Part shown: in pieces, positions 63,556 through 64,000 of the stretch | Layout: every line of letters begins with the position of its first letter | Numbering within the stretch: the first letter of the stretch is position 1 | Assembly: GCF_014284365.1 (NCBI RefSeq) | Contig: NZ_JACOGG010000013.1 | Location: forward strand, 62,001 to 126,000 | DNA length: 64,000 nucleotides | From: Cognatundibacterium rugosum | Lineage (GTDB): Bacteria; Pseudomonadota; Gammaproteobacteria; Burkholderiales; Burkholderiaceae_D | Reading direction: 5' to 3' | Notes under the pieces: generated by a model | The model's database searches: none | The model's input: only the letters and a program-made list of their open reading frames with translations | Told to the model about the DNA's origin: nothing | Program-made: the position numbers and the translations under genes

Positions 63556-63588
63556 TAGCGCTGAATTAGCGCTGAATTAGCGCTGATT
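63556..63588. repeat. Three tandem 11-bp repeats
   Basis: Three consecutive copies of TAGCGCTGAAT (the third has T instead of A at position 10). Each contains the palindrome AGCGCT. They lie 11 bp after the M13 peptidase stop. Function is unknown; the copy number may vary by slippage. Confidence 0.85.
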
Positions 63589-63620
63589 TATCGTTGAGTT
63601 GTCTCTACAATCAGACTACG

Positions 63621-63657
63621 GCGGGGTGAAAATCATGATTTTTGCCCCGCTGTTTTG
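63621..63657 (+). terminator. Terminator between M13 peptidase and nadA
   Basis: GCGGGG (63621-63626) pairs with CCCCGC (63645-63650), and AAAATCATGATTTT pairs inside, giving a nearly continuous stem followed by TGTTTTGTTG. It ends the upstream transcript about 70 bp before nadA. Confidence 0.75.
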
Positions 63658-63721
63658 TTGAAATTTTGATACTTCATAGCGCAGCCTACAGCCAAACACC
63701 TTGTTATTTTGAGCCAGAACC

Positions 63722-64000
63722 ATGATGGAAAACACCAAAGTCATCGAATTTGAACGCCCTCAGATGGAAGAGGGCAGCAGTTGTACCGCCAATGCCTGGG
63801 CACGTGTACCGGAAGCACCAAGCGCAGAAGAAAAACAGGTATTGAAAGAGAAAATACGCCGTTTGCTCAAAGAAAAGCAGGCTGTGTTGGTGGCGCATTA
63901 CTACGTCGATGCAGAATTGCAGGACCTGGCTGAAGAAACCGGTGGCTGCGTATCCGATTCGCTGGAAATGGCACGTTTCGGGCGCGACCATGCCGCCAAA
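63722..64000 (+). CDS. nadA: Quinolinate synthase NadA (3' part outside the window)
   Basis: The first 93 codons of NadA. After a variable N-terminus come [40 protein letters not shown] and [17 protein letters not shown], the conserved first domain with the HYY and SDSLxMA substrate-binding segments. NadA condenses iminoaspartate with dihydroxyacetone phosphate to quinolinate, using a [4Fe-4S] cluster whose other cysteines lie beyond the window. ATG 63725, one codon later, is an equally possible start. Confidence 0.92.
   Translation, partial: MMENTKVIEFERPQMEEGSSCTANAWARVPEAPSAEEKQVLKEKIRRLLKEKQAVLVAHYYVDAELQDLAEETGGCVSDSLEMARFGRDHAAK

Noticed and set aside
63556..63588. Possible short CRISPR-like array
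   Set aside because: The repeats are 11 bp and contiguous without spacers, and no cas genes are present.

Overview
The window looks like chromosome of a betaproteobacterium of the order Burkholderiales, most likely family Oxalobacteraceae (an Undibacterium-like genome is a guess from gene content and moderate GC). Pointers are the recC-recB-recD order, the metE/metR pair, argH followed by an AlgZ/AlgR-type two-component pair, and YaeQ, DarP, PpnN and CheV homologues. I saw no transposase, integrase, prophage or CRISPR array. Almost all genes are intact; only the first (antitoxin) and the last (nadA) are cut by the window edges.

Layout. 1-0.7 kb: the end of a Xre/MbcA-type antitoxin and its RES-domain NAD-degrading toxin. 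0.7-3.1 kb: a minus-strand operon (SDR dehydrogenase, NAD(P)-binding protein, TetR regulator) headed by two TetR-like palindromes. 3.3-9.25 kb: a three-gene RADAR anti-phage system (rdrA ATPase, rdrB adenosine deaminase, SLATT-type membrane protein), followed by an inverted repeat whose two arms differ only by compensatory changes. 9.6-12.3 kb: a dicarboxylate/amino-acid symporter and a SEC-C protein. 12.8-22.1 kb: recC-recB-recD. 22.2-24.5 kb: qorB, divergent from an HxlR regulator and a dienelactone hydrolase.

24.6-30.8 kb holds the most unusual arrangement. A 20-bp palindrome resembling branched-chain amino-acid regulator sites is followed by a complete cobalamin riboswitch, a probable intrinsic terminator, and a tightly coupled five-gene operon: methylmalonate-semialdehyde dehydrogenase, acyl-CoA dehydrogenase, enoyl-CoA hydratase, 3-hydroxyisobutyryl-CoA hydrolase and 3-hydroxyisobutyrate dehydrogenase. 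This is the valine distal pathway. The same enzyme set could carry out a B12-independent, beta-oxidation-like propionyl-CoA shunt, known from nematodes and yeasts to be useful when B12 is scarce. A classical B12 OFF switch in front of it would make sense in that role. Next to it, convergently, lies metE (B12-independent methionine synthase) with its activator metR.

34-64 kb: a hemerythrin protein; several exported peptidases (PepF-like M3, an M9 collagenase with PKD and PPC domains, a CocE/NonD hydrolase, an M13 peptidase); a YfeH-type transporter; a hydroxypyruvate isomerase-like protein; a CurA-type reductase; purU-yaeQ; an esterase; mog-darP; pmbA; a branched-chain-type binding protein; argH; an AlgZ/AlgR pair; initiator tRNA-fMet; ppnN; cheV; two small exported proteins of unknown role; and the start of nadA. 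The exported hydrolases, the dicarboxylate transporter and the valine operon together suggest a heterotroph that lives on peptides and amino acids.
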